Source: Clostridia bacterium
GTDB taxonomy: Bacteria; Bacillota; Clostridia; Acetivibrionales; DSM-2933
Direction: 5' to 3'
Assembly (NCBI GenBank): GCA_026418275.1
Contig: JAOABQ010000013.1
Location: forward strand, 123,365 to 187,364
DNA length: 64,000 bases
Part shown: positions 29,194-37,793 of the stretch, piece by piece
Layout of the letters: each line of letters begins with the position of its first letter
Position numbering within the stretch: the first letter of the stretch is position 1
Program-made: the position numbers and the translations under genes
Notes under the pieces: generated by a model
Seen by the model: the letters and a program-made list of their open reading frames with translations, nothing else
Databases searched by the model: none
Told to the model about the DNA's origin: nothing

Positions 29194-32067
29194 ATGTCAA
29201 TTCCTAATGACGAATACATAAAAAAATATGAACCGCTGTGGGGAAGCTGGTACGTGGAAGAGCTTCTGGGAGAAGGCAGTTTCGGAAAAGTTTATAAAAT
29301 ATCCAAGGAAGAATGGGGCTACCGCTATACCTCTGCATTAAAGCTCATTTCCATTCCAACGAAGGATCAATACCGGGAAGCTTTAGCGTCACTGGAAAAT
29401 AACCAGGAAATGCTTGAAAAATACTTTGAGGACGCTGTTCAAGGTATTGTCAATGAAATCAGGCTTCTTTATACCCTTCGAGGAAACAGCAATGTCATTA
29501 GTTATGAAGACCATGTGGTAGAAAGGAATATTGACAAATTCGGTTGGGATCTCCTTATCCGCATGGAACATGTTACATCGGTAACCAAATATGTCTCGGA
29601 GCATCAAATGACCCGGGAGGAAGTTATCAAACTCGGGACAGACATTTGTTCTGCCCTTGAAATGTGCGCCAAAAAGGGTATTATCCATAGAGATATAAAA
29701 GATGAAAACATCTTTGTTTCCGATGATGGTGTTTTTAAATTGGGTGATTTCGGTATTGCCAGGGAACTTTCAAAAAGCGGACGTGCTGCGTCCATGAAGG
29801 GTACTCCCTTATTTGCCGCTCCTGAAGTATTTAAAGGTGAAACTTATGATGTGACCGCTGATTTATACTCACTGGGAATCGTACTTTACAGACTTCTCAA
29901 CTGCGGCAGACTGCCTTTCATGCCTCCTTATCCAGAACCCATCCGGTATAGGGATAGTGAAACAGCCTTGGATAAAAGACTCTCCGGAGAACCCATGCCT
30001 CCTCCTGCCAGAGCAGGGAAAAAACTATCGGATATTATTTTGAAAGCATGCTCCTATTCACCTACAGACCGCTTTATCTCAGCTTCAAAAATGAGAAGAA
30101 CCCTTGAAAACGCTTTAGGGGAAATGTCAGAGGAGGAAAAGCAAGAAGTCGTTACGGTGTTGAAGACCGCTAAGACTTCAAATGCTCCTCTGCAAGCTTC
30201 TGCATCTCCTCAGGCAGGAGGGTCGCAAACACAAATTCTCCCTGGTCTGGCTGAAAGTGAAAAAACGCCGGAAAACCTCTCCGGCCACGCTCATTCTGTA
30301 GAAAACAAACCGGCACGTGCATCAGAAAGCATTGGACATTCCAGTACGGAAGTCCTTTCTCCCAATGACGCCCAGGAAGCAGCTATGGTATCACACAACA
30401 TACACCTTCATAAAACTGCTACCATTCAACCGGATGAACCGGACGGAACCATATTTCTTTATGACAGTGTTACGCTCAGCGACTTACAATCCATATCCCG
30501 ACCAGCAGCATCCGCACCGCCAGTAAATCCTGAAGGAACAGTATGCCTTTTCGATGATGCTGTCAAAAAGGATGATGAGCCCCAAGAGCCTTCCTATATG
30601 GGACAAACAACTCATGAACCTTCGGGGGAAATTGACGGTACCATTTGTTTATTCAACAGCAGTGCTCCAGAGCCTGTTCAAAATCAGTTACCTGTAGAAA
30701 CGCAAAATAATATACCAAATACCATTGAAGGTACGGTCTGCCTCTTTGACAGGGTAACACCGGAGATCCCCAATGAATCCGAAGGGACTGTTTGTCTTTT
30801 TAACGGTGTGAGTCATGAAAATCCTCAGCCCGCCCCTCCACCCCCCAGTAGAATTGACGGTACGGTATGTTTATTTGAAGGTGAACCGACAAACCGGCCT
30901 CCCTTTTCAGGGAATAAAGTGACAAGGCAAATGGATCAAGCACCTCAGGTAAACCCAAGTTCGGCCCCCCCACCTCCTTCCAAGCCGGACACTTCTTTTG
31001 AGGATGAATTTGACTTTGATGATTCACCCTCCCCATCCCCGGGCATTTTCGGACGGGTTATGAATAAGGTAGTGAGCAAGGTTGCCGGCAGGACACAAGA
31101 ACGGAATGATGCTGCATCTCCCCTTACAGGCGGAGGCAATATTGCCAACGGCAGTATTGTATCTAAGGAAGGCAATTATCTTTACTACTGCAGCGTGGGT
31201 AGTGATTCCAGACTATACCGTATGAATACAAACGGCAGCGATCAAAGAAAGATATGTGAAGATGGTGCCGGTTTTATCAGCATTTCAGGAGGATGGATTT
31301 ATTACAGCAATCTGGATGACGATGCAAAGCTATACAGGATCAGGCTGGATGGCAGCGGAAGGCAGAGGCTGAACATGGATTCAAGCTTTAATATAAATAT
31401 CCTGAAAAACTGGATTTATTACAGTAATGATTATGATGACTTTACACTTTACAGGATCAATACGGATGGAAGCGGCAGAAGAAAGATATGCAACGACCGG
31501 GCTTATAATATAGCCATTCATAGCAATTGGGTTTATTACAGCAATAAAAGTGTAGGCGGCAAAATCTACAGAGTTGACCCGGATGGAGACAACCGCCTGA
31601 GAATCAACCATGATAACTCGGAATTTCTCAACATTGTTAACGGATGGATTTATTACTGCAACCGCAGCGACAGCGGCAAAATTTACAAAATCAGTCATGA
31701 AGGTAGCGATAGAACCAAGCTTAACGAAGACCGCTCAAACAATATTAATGTTTATAAAGATTTTATCTATTATTGTAATGACAGCGATAACTGTAAAATT
31801 TACCGTATTAAAACCGATGGAACGGGCAGGACTAAACTTGACAACAGCACATCCGAATACCTCAATATTCTTGACGACTGGTTATACTTCTGCAACAAAG
31901 ATGATGAGGGTGCTCTATATAAAATGCGTTTGGATGGGAGCAATAAAACAAAAGTCCACAATTCTTATCCAGGTGGTAGAAATGAAGGCCCCTCAGGCCA
32001 CAGCACTCCAAAAGGAAAAGATAAATCCAAAGAAGTTACTGTGGATGGAGATTGGATTTACCTTTAA
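29194..32067 (+). CDS. Ser/Thr protein kinase with Thr-motif linker and C-terminal DUF5050-like repeats
   Basis: Residues 20-310 form a Hanks-type kinase: glycine loop LGEGSFGKVYKI, ATP lysine near residue 50, catalytic HRDIKDEN (165-172), DFGIAR (185-190) and GTPLFAAPEV. A Pro-rich linker (about 320-640) carries six copies of [DE]GT[IV][CF]L[FY] at residues 417, 447, 481, 512, 530 and 555. From about 650 to the end, roughly 40-residue repeats of the form WIYYSN...LYRI..DGS..KI match the DUF5050/YWTD-like propeller class. Unlike PrkC, no transmembrane helix or PASTA domain is seen, so it is probably cytoplasmic. It follows the PP2C gene by 54 bases. Confidence 0.9.
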   Translation: MSIPNDEYIKKYEPLWGSWYVEELLGEGSFGKVYKISKEEWGYRYTSALKLISIPTKDQYREALASLENNQEMLEKYFEDAVQGIVNEIRLLYTLRGNSNVISYEDHVVERNIDKFGWDLLIRMEHVTSVTKYVSEHQMTREEVIKLGTDICSALEMCAKKGIIHRDIKDENIFVSDDGVFKLGDFGIARELSKSGRAASMKGTPLFAAPEVFKGETYDVTADLYSLGIVLYRLLNCGRLPFMPPYPEPIRYRDSETALDKRLSGEPMPPPARAGKKLSDIILKACSYSPTDRFISASKMRRTLENALGEMSEEEKQEVVTVLKTAKTSNAPLQASASPQAGGSQTQILPGLAESEKTPENLSGHAHSVENKPARASESIGHSSTEVLSPNDAQEAAMVSHNIHLHKTATIQPDEPDGTIFLYDSVTLSDLQSISRPAASAPPVNPEGTVCLFDDAVKKDDEPQEPSYMGQTTHEPSGEIDGTICLFNSSAPEPVQNQLPVETQNNIPNTIEGTVCLFDRVTPEIPNESEGTVCLFNGVSHENPQPAPPPPSRIDGTVCLFEGEPTNRPPFSGNKVTRQMDQAPQVNPSSAPPPPSKPDTSFEDEFDFDDSPSPSPGIFGRVMNKVVSKVAGRTQERNDAASPLTGGGNIANGSIVSKEGNYLYYCSVGSDSRLYRMNTNGSDQRKICEDGAGFISISGGWIYYSNLDDDAKLYRIRLDGSGRQRLNMDSSFNINILKNWIYYSNDYDDFTLYRINTDGSGRRKICNDRAYNIAIHSNWVYYSNKSVGGKIYRVDPDGDNRLRINHDNSEFLNIVNGWIYYCNRSDSGKIYKISHEGSDRTKLNEDRSNNINVYKDFIYYCNDSDNCKIYRIKTDGTGRTKLDNSTSEYLNILDDWLYFCNKDDEGALYKMRLDGSNKTKVHNSYPGGRNEGPSGHSTPKGKDKSKEVTVDGDWIYL

Positions 32068-32092
32068 AAACAGGAAATTTATTAATGAAGTA

Positions 32093-32120
32093 AAAATAGC
32101 CCATTTCCATGGGCTATTTT
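32093..32120. terminator. Terminator after the kinase gene
   Basis: A 12-bp perfect stem (AAAATAGCCCAT/ATGGGCTATTTT) with a 4-base loop is followed by GTTTGTCTTT on the plus strand. It overlaps the last codons of the small convergent gene and may act for both. Confidence 0.75.
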
Positions 32121-32329
32121 GTTTGTCTTTCCTCTAGATCCGTCACTACATCCACATATAAATTTCTTAACTCATCCTCTGCAGAACAGCTTTGTTGGTA
32201 ATACCAAAACTTAACTTTCTCTTCTATTTCCTTTTCGTTCCCTTGTACATCCTCAGGGTAAACAGCAACCAGCTTGTCGGTTTCCTTTTCTCTTAAGCCT
32301 ACACGGACAGTTCCTTCAAAATGTTTCAT
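32114..32329 (-). CDS. Small protein of unknown function (71 aa)
   Basis: A 71-residue, charged, helical protein (MKHFEGTVRVGLREKETDKL, then acidic segments). I do not recognise it. It is likely a real gene because AGGTG lies ten bases before the ATG, it is convergent with the kinase gene, and a shared terminator overlaps its end. No signal peptide, metal motif or DNA-binding motif is visible. Confidence 0.6.
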   Translation of the reverse strand: MKHFEGTVRVGLREKETDKLVAVYPEDVQGNEKEIEEKVKFWYYQQSCSAEDELRNLYVDVVTDLEERQTK

Positions 32330-32664
32330 TTTACAAAAACACCTTCCTTACCGTTCCTTAGCAGATACCAAAGAAAATCAACACAGGTTTATCCATCGTT
32401 CAAAGTATTATCAAAATACGATTTCCCACACAGATTGGCAGAGCACACAGCAAATAATTCTTCAATGCGTCCGATAGACCGGTGTTTGGGTTTATCATAA
32501 CTTCAAATATAACTTAGAAGCATTTACTTCATCCTGCTTTCCTGGCATCTCTAATTTATTATTATCTTAAATAGCACAGTCTAAGATTCTTAATAGTCGT
32601 AATAATAGAATTGCAATTGTTCCGCCTAATTATGCGAGTTCCAGGATTTACCGCTCAATAATTT
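32330..32664. other. Gene-free stretch
   Basis: These 335 AT-rich bases hold the upstream region of the 71-residue gene. I see no ORF with a ribosome binding site, hairpin or repeat worth naming. Confidence 0.4.
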
Positions 32665-33231
32665 CTATCTGCTTTTCAAACTCAAACTGCAGCCTTTTAA
32701 ATTCAGTTTATCGAAAATTCTTTTGAAAATTTCCGCCGTATACTTTGCATCGATAAAGGCTCTATGGAGATCCTCCTCCGTATCTATTTCAAGTACTGAC
32801 AAAGCCTTCTCCAGGCTGTATCTTTGCCCGGGTGGAGATTCAAAAATTTTTGAAAATTGTCTTTGAATATCTATATAGTCCTTTAACCAATCAATGTTTC
32901 TCCGGTTAAACTGGCAATTGGCTCTCATATGATGGATATCATCATGACCCCAGCAACACAGAATATATTCCTCTCCAATCCACTCCTTAAAGCGTTTTAG
33001 TACCACTTTAAAGCTTTCAGCTTCATTTACTTCATACTGGCTGATTCCGGTTTTTGTTTTAATTATAGGAAAAAGTTTTCTAAATATCTTTGGCTTTACA
33101 AAAGATTGAAATACCCCTTCAATTTCCAAATTTTCATTTAGTTTTACTGCCCCGATCTCAATTATCTCATTTGGAATTCTGCTTTTAAAAGCTTTACTGT
33201 TAAGTTCCAGGTCAAAAACTATATAATTCAT
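32665..33231 (-). CDS. DEDDh-type 3'-5' exonuclease (KapD/Eri-like)
   Basis: The 188 residues fit the RNase T/DNA polymerase III epsilon fold: YIVFDLELNS carries the first Asp-Glu pair, CWGHDDIHH the second Asp, and LHRAFIDAKYTA the His and last Asp. The ISQYEVNEAESF segment is typical of the Eri1/KapD group. It should cut nucleic acid 3' ends in the cytoplasm. KapD in Bacillus is linked to sporulation control; that role here is only a suggestion. It stands alone. Confidence 0.85.
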   Translation of the reverse strand: MNYIVFDLELNSKAFKSRIPNEIIEIGAVKLNENLEIEGVFQSFVKPKIFRKLFPIIKTKTGISQYEVNEAESFKVVLKRFKEWIGEEYILCCWGHDDIHHMRANCQFNRRNIDWLKDYIDIQRQFSKIFESPPGQRYSLEKALSVLEIDTEEDLHRAFIDAKYTAEIFKRIFDKLNLKGCSLSLKSR

Positions 33232-33603
33232 AATCTTACATCCTAATCCAATCTAAATAATTATATTTTATAATACCTCTTATTTTTTCCTAATATTCAG
33301 ACAATCTTACCAGAAAATCATTGTCATCGGATGCAAGTTAAAAAGCACAATGAATAGGCAATACTTGCATATCAGCAGACAAAAGAGATTTCTCCAGCTT
33401 CAAAACCGGCACTTAACCAAAGTAATCGCATCCTTTAAATTACTATCTTATCTTTGGCAGCAGCACATACTTATATTTATTTTGTAATAAAACAATTATG
33501 CTTTTTATTAATTCCCAGCCCATCATTACTACAATCAACAATGTGAACAAGTATAACCACGAAACGTCCGGACCCTTGCCCGAACGTACATGCGCAGTTT
33601 CCA
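33232..33603. other. Gene-free stretch
   Basis: This is a 372-base gap between the LtaS-like gene stop and the exonuclease start. I see no convincing ORF or structured element. Confidence 0.4.
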
Positions 33604-35430
33604 TTATTTAAAATAATTACTCTTTATGATCACATCTGCCACATTGAGACCTTGCACAGCATGGTCCAAATCTTTTTGGGAAAGCTTCTCCCCTCTGACT
33701 TCCCCATTTTTTAAGACTACAAAGTCTTTATCCGTATTTAAAAGGTTGCGTCCCATCGCTGTATTGGCATGTTTCTCCTCATTTACCCCAAGCAAATACA
33801 AAAGTGTAGGCATAAAATCCACCTGGCCCCCGTAGACTTTTAATTCCTCTCCTTGAATTGCCTGATTGTAAACAATAAGAGGAATATGCTTATCATTTTC
33901 AAGCCACCAATCTTCTATTTTGCTAAGGGATTTGATTTCTCCAGGGTAGTATTTATGAACCCCTTCATGGTCTCCGGTAATAACTACAAGAGTATTATCC
34001 AGTATTCCACCTTTTTTTAAATTATCGAGAAAAATCCCCAAATGCTTATCCACATAATGAACACTTTGAAAGTATCCACCCAACTTAGATTGATCGAGTT
34101 CCTTATCCAGCTTCAATTCCCTGTGCTTTTCAGGGAGAGAAAAAGGCCCGTGGCTTGACATGGTTACCATAAAGGTATAAAAAGGTTGTTTCTGCTTTAG
34201 GATCATGGGTGCAAGCTGCCTTAAATAGGACCCGTCGCTTAAACCCAAAATAATTGTTTCATCCACATCGAAAGCGTTTACATCAATACATTTTTCAAAT
34301 CCGATGGAAGTAAGGGCAATCATCCAATTCCAATATGATCCCTTGTCCGAGTGAATTGCCGATGTAAAATACCCTTCCTTTTGGAGCAGTTTAGGAAGTG
34401 AGTTATACCTATTATAAGGATACCTGAAAAATGTACTTCCCTGCCTTAAAGGATAAACCGAGGTATTGGTAATAAAGTCCGCATCCGAACTGTTCCCCTG
34501 ATTGTTTTGTTCAATAATATTAGGAAAATACAGGCTGTTTTTTAACAATTTATTTAAATTCGGCGTGATTTCCTGCCCGTCTATTTTTTGGTTTATCACA
34601 AACTTTTCCAATGACTCCACTTGAACGAACAACAGGTTTTTTCCTTTTAAAAGGCCTTTATACTTATTGTCCTGCAATTTATTACCATTCTTTTCCTGGT
34701 ACCAGGTTTTGATTTCTTCCTTTTGGCTATCCGTCAAATGATACGGCTGGAGATCCTTCCAAAAGGAATATATATTTAAAACATGATAACCTATGGGTGA
34801 TAGATTATAGCTGGTAATATTGGGGTCAAAATAGCTGTATATTGCATAAGGATCCTTTGTTAAAGGAATATAGGTAATAATACCAAGGGAAACAATAAAA
34901 GTACAGATAAAAGAAACCCATCTTCTCTCAATGTTCTTGCAAAAGTTTTTCTTTATGAAAGCCATTCCTATTAAAACAGGTATGTCTATGACAAGAAAAA
35001 TATCCACAAAATGAATGAGTGAAAAAATAGTACTCCACAGATTTTCTAAGTTTCCTGTCTGTTTTAAAAGATGCAAGGTCGGCATGGTGCTAAAACCTCT
35101 GTAGTACCACAAATCAATAAGCAGTAAAACGGATATCAAAAAATTAAACACAATCAGTGCCCATAATCTTCGTCTATTTTTTAACAATAAAAAGAAGGAT
35201 AAAAAAACAGCTATAAAACCGCAGTAAAACGGCAGCCTGGCCATTGTCATCCCAAAAGCCATGACAACATCTACAGCCAAGCTTTTTTTATCTAAGGTAT
35301 ATCCCAAAAATAAAATACATTTTAGCAAAATAGCAAAAAATGTATACGTCCAAAACTTGTCCCACTGGAAATACAGTTTTTTAATGGTAGGAACAACACC
35401 CTTAACCCGTGACAAATCTACTGAAATCAA
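33604..35430 (-). CDS. LTA synthase family sulfatase-like membrane protein
   Basis: The 608 residues begin with five hydrophobic segments (about 30-200), followed by an extracellular sulfatase domain. Family landmarks are FVQVESLEKFV (metal Glu), SSDADFITNTSVYPL (catalytic Thr), and VITGDHEG (metal Asp-His). Proteins of this family polymerise glycerol phosphate for lipoteichoic acid or transfer phosphoglycerol to glycans at the membrane surface. The start is a TTG at 35430 with GGGTG seven bases upstream. Which activity it has cannot be told from sequence. Confidence 0.9.
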   Translation of the reverse strand: MISVDLSRVKGVVPTIKKLYFQWDKFWTYTFFAILLKCILFLGYTLDKKSLAVDVVMAFGMTMARLPFYCGFIAVFLSFFLLLKNRRRLWALIVFNFLISVLLLIDLWYYRGFSTMPTLHLLKQTGNLENLWSTIFSLIHFVDIFLVIDIPVLIGMAFIKKNFCKNIERRWVSFICTFIVSLGIITYIPLTKDPYAIYSYFDPNITSYNLSPIGYHVLNIYSFWKDLQPYHLTDSQKEEIKTWYQEKNGNKLQDNKYKGLLKGKNLLFVQVESLEKFVINQKIDGQEITPNLNKLLKNSLYFPNIIEQNNQGNSSDADFITNTSVYPLRQGSTFFRYPYNRYNSLPKLLQKEGYFTSAIHSDKGSYWNWMIALTSIGFEKCIDVNAFDVDETIILGLSDGSYLRQLAPMILKQKQPFYTFMVTMSSHGPFSLPEKHRELKLDKELDQSKLGGYFQSVHYVDKHLGIFLDNLKKGGILDNTLVVITGDHEGVHKYYPGEIKSLSKIEDWWLENDKHIPLIVYNQAIQGEELKVYGGQVDFMPTLLYLLGVNEEKHANTAMGRNLLNTDKDFVVLKNGEVRGEKLSQKDLDHAVQGLNVADVIIKSNYFK

Positions 35431-35465
35431 TACATTTCACCCACACTTTTTTATAATATTTCTAT

Positions 35466-35660
35466 TTATATTGAACGCGATAAAGAATGTATAGGTAACG
35501 AACTGTAAAAGTAAAATTTCGATTTCTGACACCTAAGTAAACCAGGTATTTCATCTCTCGAATTTTACTATGTTTACACTTCGTTAACTCTACATCACGC
35601 TTCAATTTCCTTGATTTAATATTATGAAAATTCAATTTATCCACGCAAAATGATTTTCAT
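35466..35660 (+). repeat. Interspersed repeat, copy 1 (interrupted)
   Basis: Outside the inserted 99-bp element, this matches copy 2 (37632-37726, opposite orientation) and copy 3 (40572-40650). Shared landmarks are TATATTGAACGCGATAAAG at one end, CTTCAATTTCCTTGATTTAATAT in the middle (here split for length as CTTCAATTTCC and TTGATTTAATAT), and TTCAATTTATCCA toward the other end. Confidence 0.8.
35492..35590. mobile_element. 99-bp hairpin element (MITE-like), copy A
   Basis: The element has imperfect terminal inverted repeats (TAACGAA.TGTAAA outward, TCGAATTTTAC/GTAAAATTTCGA inward), is flanked by TA on both sides (35490-35491 and 35591-35592), and is about 93% identical to the reverse complement of 47071-47169. 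It has no coding capacity. TA target duplication is the habit of IS630/Tc1-mariner elements. Copies 2 and 3 of the host repeat lack it at the same TA. Confidence 0.8.
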
Positions 35661-35982
35661 GGTCTATTTATTTTGGAGCTTTTAGTTTTCTATAAAATTT
35701 TATGTATAACTATATAATGAAAACGTTTTTTTTTCAATAGTTTTAGAGACAACTCCCTATTAAATACCCTTTTTCATCTTACATCTAAAAAATTATATCA
35801 CTTTATGTTATTTAAAACGAGACTTATTTCAAATTGGAAAAAATATATGAAAAATTTTTTATAAATTTATAAGACTTTCTTTTTATCTATCCGTATTATA
35901 TTATGAAAAGCATGGAACGTTCATTTTTTAGAATTTTCTTTATAACTTTATAGATTTAGGAACTTCGAAGGGAGAATCATTT

Positions 35983-36459
35983 ATGGAAAGAAGATTATAT
36001 CGCTCAAGCCATGATAAAATCATTGCAGGGGTGTGCGGCGGCATTGCCGAATACTTTAGGATCGATCCCACCATTTTAAGAGTCATTACCATTATTGTCA
36101 GTTTGCCAAGTATGGGCCTGGGACTCATGGTTTATATTGCCGCATTGATTCTAATCCCGAAAAGCAATGGTCCGTCATACCACTATCAAAAAAAAGAAAG
36201 CTTTTCATTTGCTGAAAAGGAAAGTGTTGAGGAAGATAGCCGGTGGGATAAGGATGCTTGGAAGGATACAGGCTTTAACGAACCGGCCAAATCCGACAAT
36301 GGAAAAGCAAGACTTGTGGGCGGCGTCATTTTAATATCGGCAGGGGTTCTTTTTCTACTCAAACAGATGTTTTCATGGTTTGATTTTCAAATTATCGGCC
36401 CTGTTCTCCTAGTAGTGATCGGTATTTCCATACTCTTAGCTGGGAGGCGGTCTACATGA
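35983..36459 (+). CDS. PspC domain membrane protein
   Basis: The N-terminal 60 residues are a PspC domain: RLYRSSHDKIIAGVCGGIAEYFRIDPTILR followed by a hydrophobic segment (split here only by description: RSSHDKIIAGVCGG, then EYFRIDPTILRV). A charged linker leads to two further hydrophobic stretches (about 105-155). PspC proteins act in envelope-stress sensing. Its stop overlaps the start of the next gene by 4 bases (ATGA), so both are co-translated, as in Lia/Psp-type stress operons. Confidence 0.88.
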   Translation: MERRLYRSSHDKIIAGVCGGIAEYFRIDPTILRVITIIVSLPSMGLGLMVYIAALILIPKSNGPSYHYQKKESFSFAEKESVEEDSRWDKDAWKDTGFNEPAKSDNGKARLVGGVILISAGVLFLLKQMFSWFDFQIIGPVLLVVIGISILLAGRRST

Positions 36460-37343
36460 AAAATAGAAAAATCGGGTTTGGAGTTTTTCTTATAAGTATC
36501 GGAGTCCTTTGGCTGTTAGGTTACTTTGGACTTATCGACATCCTGGCGGTGCTGGGTGCGTTGTTTAAGCTATGGCCTCTTATTATTGTCGCTATAGGCA
36601 TTAATATTATATTTAAAGGAAACTCTATTGTAAAATCGGTTGTCTGGATCTCATTTTTAGCCGTAATCCTGACCTACAGCTTATTTATCGAAAAGAACAG
36701 TTATGATAACGGAAAGTTTATCCAAACCAATAATATTACCATCGAACAAACCGATGAAACAAAGCACGGGAATTTGCACCTTTCTTTAGGGGCAGGAAAC
36801 CTGGAGCTTAACTCAACAACAGGCAATTTAATTGACGGATCTACTACCAAATCCAAACTCAAGCAATCGGTTTTATACAGAAATGGGAAGGAAACGGCAG
36901 TTGTCAATTTGGAAAAGGGAAAATACTTTCTGGATAGAAATTTTATGAATGAGACGGTTAGAGTAAATTTAAATGAAAATACCGATTGGGAACTTGACAT
37001 CAATGCCGGACTGGAAAACGGAACCCTTAATATGTCCAAATTAAAACTTAAGCAATTTACGCTGGATGTAGGCCTCAGCGATTTGAAGCTTATTTTTGGT
37101 AACAATTTTGAGAAAACCGATGTTAAGATTAACGCAGGCCTTTCGGATATTGAAATGGTCCTTCCCAAAGAATTGGGGGTCCGGATTAATGTGGATGGCG
37201 GACTCAACGATACCAATCTGGACCATTTAGGTTGGAATAAAGAATCCGGATATTATCAGTCACCCGGTTATTCTGAAGCAAAAAATAAAATGAATATTAA
37301 AGTAGATATGGGACTTAGCCATCTAGAAGTAATTCAACAATAA
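36456..37343 (+). CDS. LiaF-like membrane protein with toast-rack C-terminus
   Basis: The N-terminal 80 residues contain three to four hydrophobic segments of the DUF5668/LiaF transmembrane type (GFGVFLISIGVLWLLGYFGL, LWPLIIVAIGINIIFKG). The rest is beta-rich with repeated D.GLSDL/INAGLSDIE/VDGGLNDTN/VDMGLSHLE units, typical of the LiaF/DUF4097-like right-handed fold. Likely it is part of an envelope-stress module with the PspC protein. No two-component system is adjacent. Confidence 0.82.
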   Translation: MKNRKIGFGVFLISIGVLWLLGYFGLIDILAVLGALFKLWPLIIVAIGINIIFKGNSIVKSVVWISFLAVILTYSLFIEKNSYDNGKFIQTNNITIEQTDETKHGNLHLSLGAGNLELNSTTGNLIDGSTTKSKLKQSVLYRNGKETAVVNLEKGKYFLDRNFMNETVRVNLNENTDWELDINAGLENGTLNMSKLKLKQFTLDVGLSDLKLIFGNNFEKTDVKINAGLSDIEMVLPKELGVRINVDGGLNDTNLDHLGWNKESGYYQSPGYSEAKNKMNIKVDMGLSHLEVIQQ

Positions 37344-37397
37344 TAAAATAATAAGTTAATTAATTTACCCCAATAAAATAATAAGTTAATTTACCCC
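37342..37397 (+). repeat. Tandem direct repeat
   Basis: Two copies of AATAAAATAATAAGTTAATT...TTTACCCC lie head to tail (30 and 26 bases; the second lacks four bases), starting just at the stop of the LiaF-like gene. The first copy overlaps that stop codon. Confidence 0.75.
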
Positions 37398-37436
37398 CTG
37401 CTGCGTTGGATACACACATCAACATAACCTCCTCTA

Positions 37437-37470
37437 TGGAACTTTTCTAAATTTAGAAAGTTCCATTTTT
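37437..37470 (+). terminator. Terminator of the pspC-liaF-like operon
   Basis: TGGAACTTTTCTAAA pairs with TTTAGAAAGTTCCA (one bulged T) and is followed by TTTTTA. Confidence 0.75.
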
Positions 37471-37631
37471 ATGTAAAGCCAAATATTCAGATTTACTTTA
37501 TTTTATGAACACAAATATCAACCGAAAAACCTCTGGCTCTAATAAAAACTCTAGCATTTTACGTAAAAAGAAGTTATAATTTTATTATTCAATCCATAAT
37601 CACACAACAAAACGCAAACTGTTTTAAATAG

Positions 37632-37726
37632 ATCGCGAAAATGATTTGCATGGATAAATTGAATTTTCACGATATTAAATCAAGGCAATTGAAGCGCGGT
37701 GTAAATTCTTTATCGCGTTCAATATA
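37632..37726 (-). repeat. Interspersed repeat, copy 2 (intact)
   Basis: Read on the minus strand, it matches copy 1 without the 99-bp insertion: GAACGCGATAAAGAATTTAC, then CGCTTCAATTGCCTTGATTT and TTCAATTTATCCATGC. It serves as an empty-site reference for the insertion. Confidence 0.8.
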
Positions 37727-37793
37727 GCTTTAAAAGTTTATTTAATTTTTTTTATAAATATATATTAAAAGATTAAAAAGGGGTGTTTACTAA

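Larger units (their letters stand above)
35431..35982. other. Upstream region with nested repeats
   Basis: This 552-base gap between the LtaS-like and PspC genes carries a 99-bp hairpin element inserted in a longer interspersed repeat (separate entries). The remaining part is very AT-rich and must hold the divergent promoters; no box pair stands out. Confidence 0.5.
37344..37793. other. Intergenic region before the mannosyltransferase gene
   Basis: This 450-base gap holds the tandem repeat, a terminator and copy 2 of the interspersed repeat. Nothing else is recognisable except AT-rich DNA leading to the ribosome binding site GGGGTG. Confidence 0.5.
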
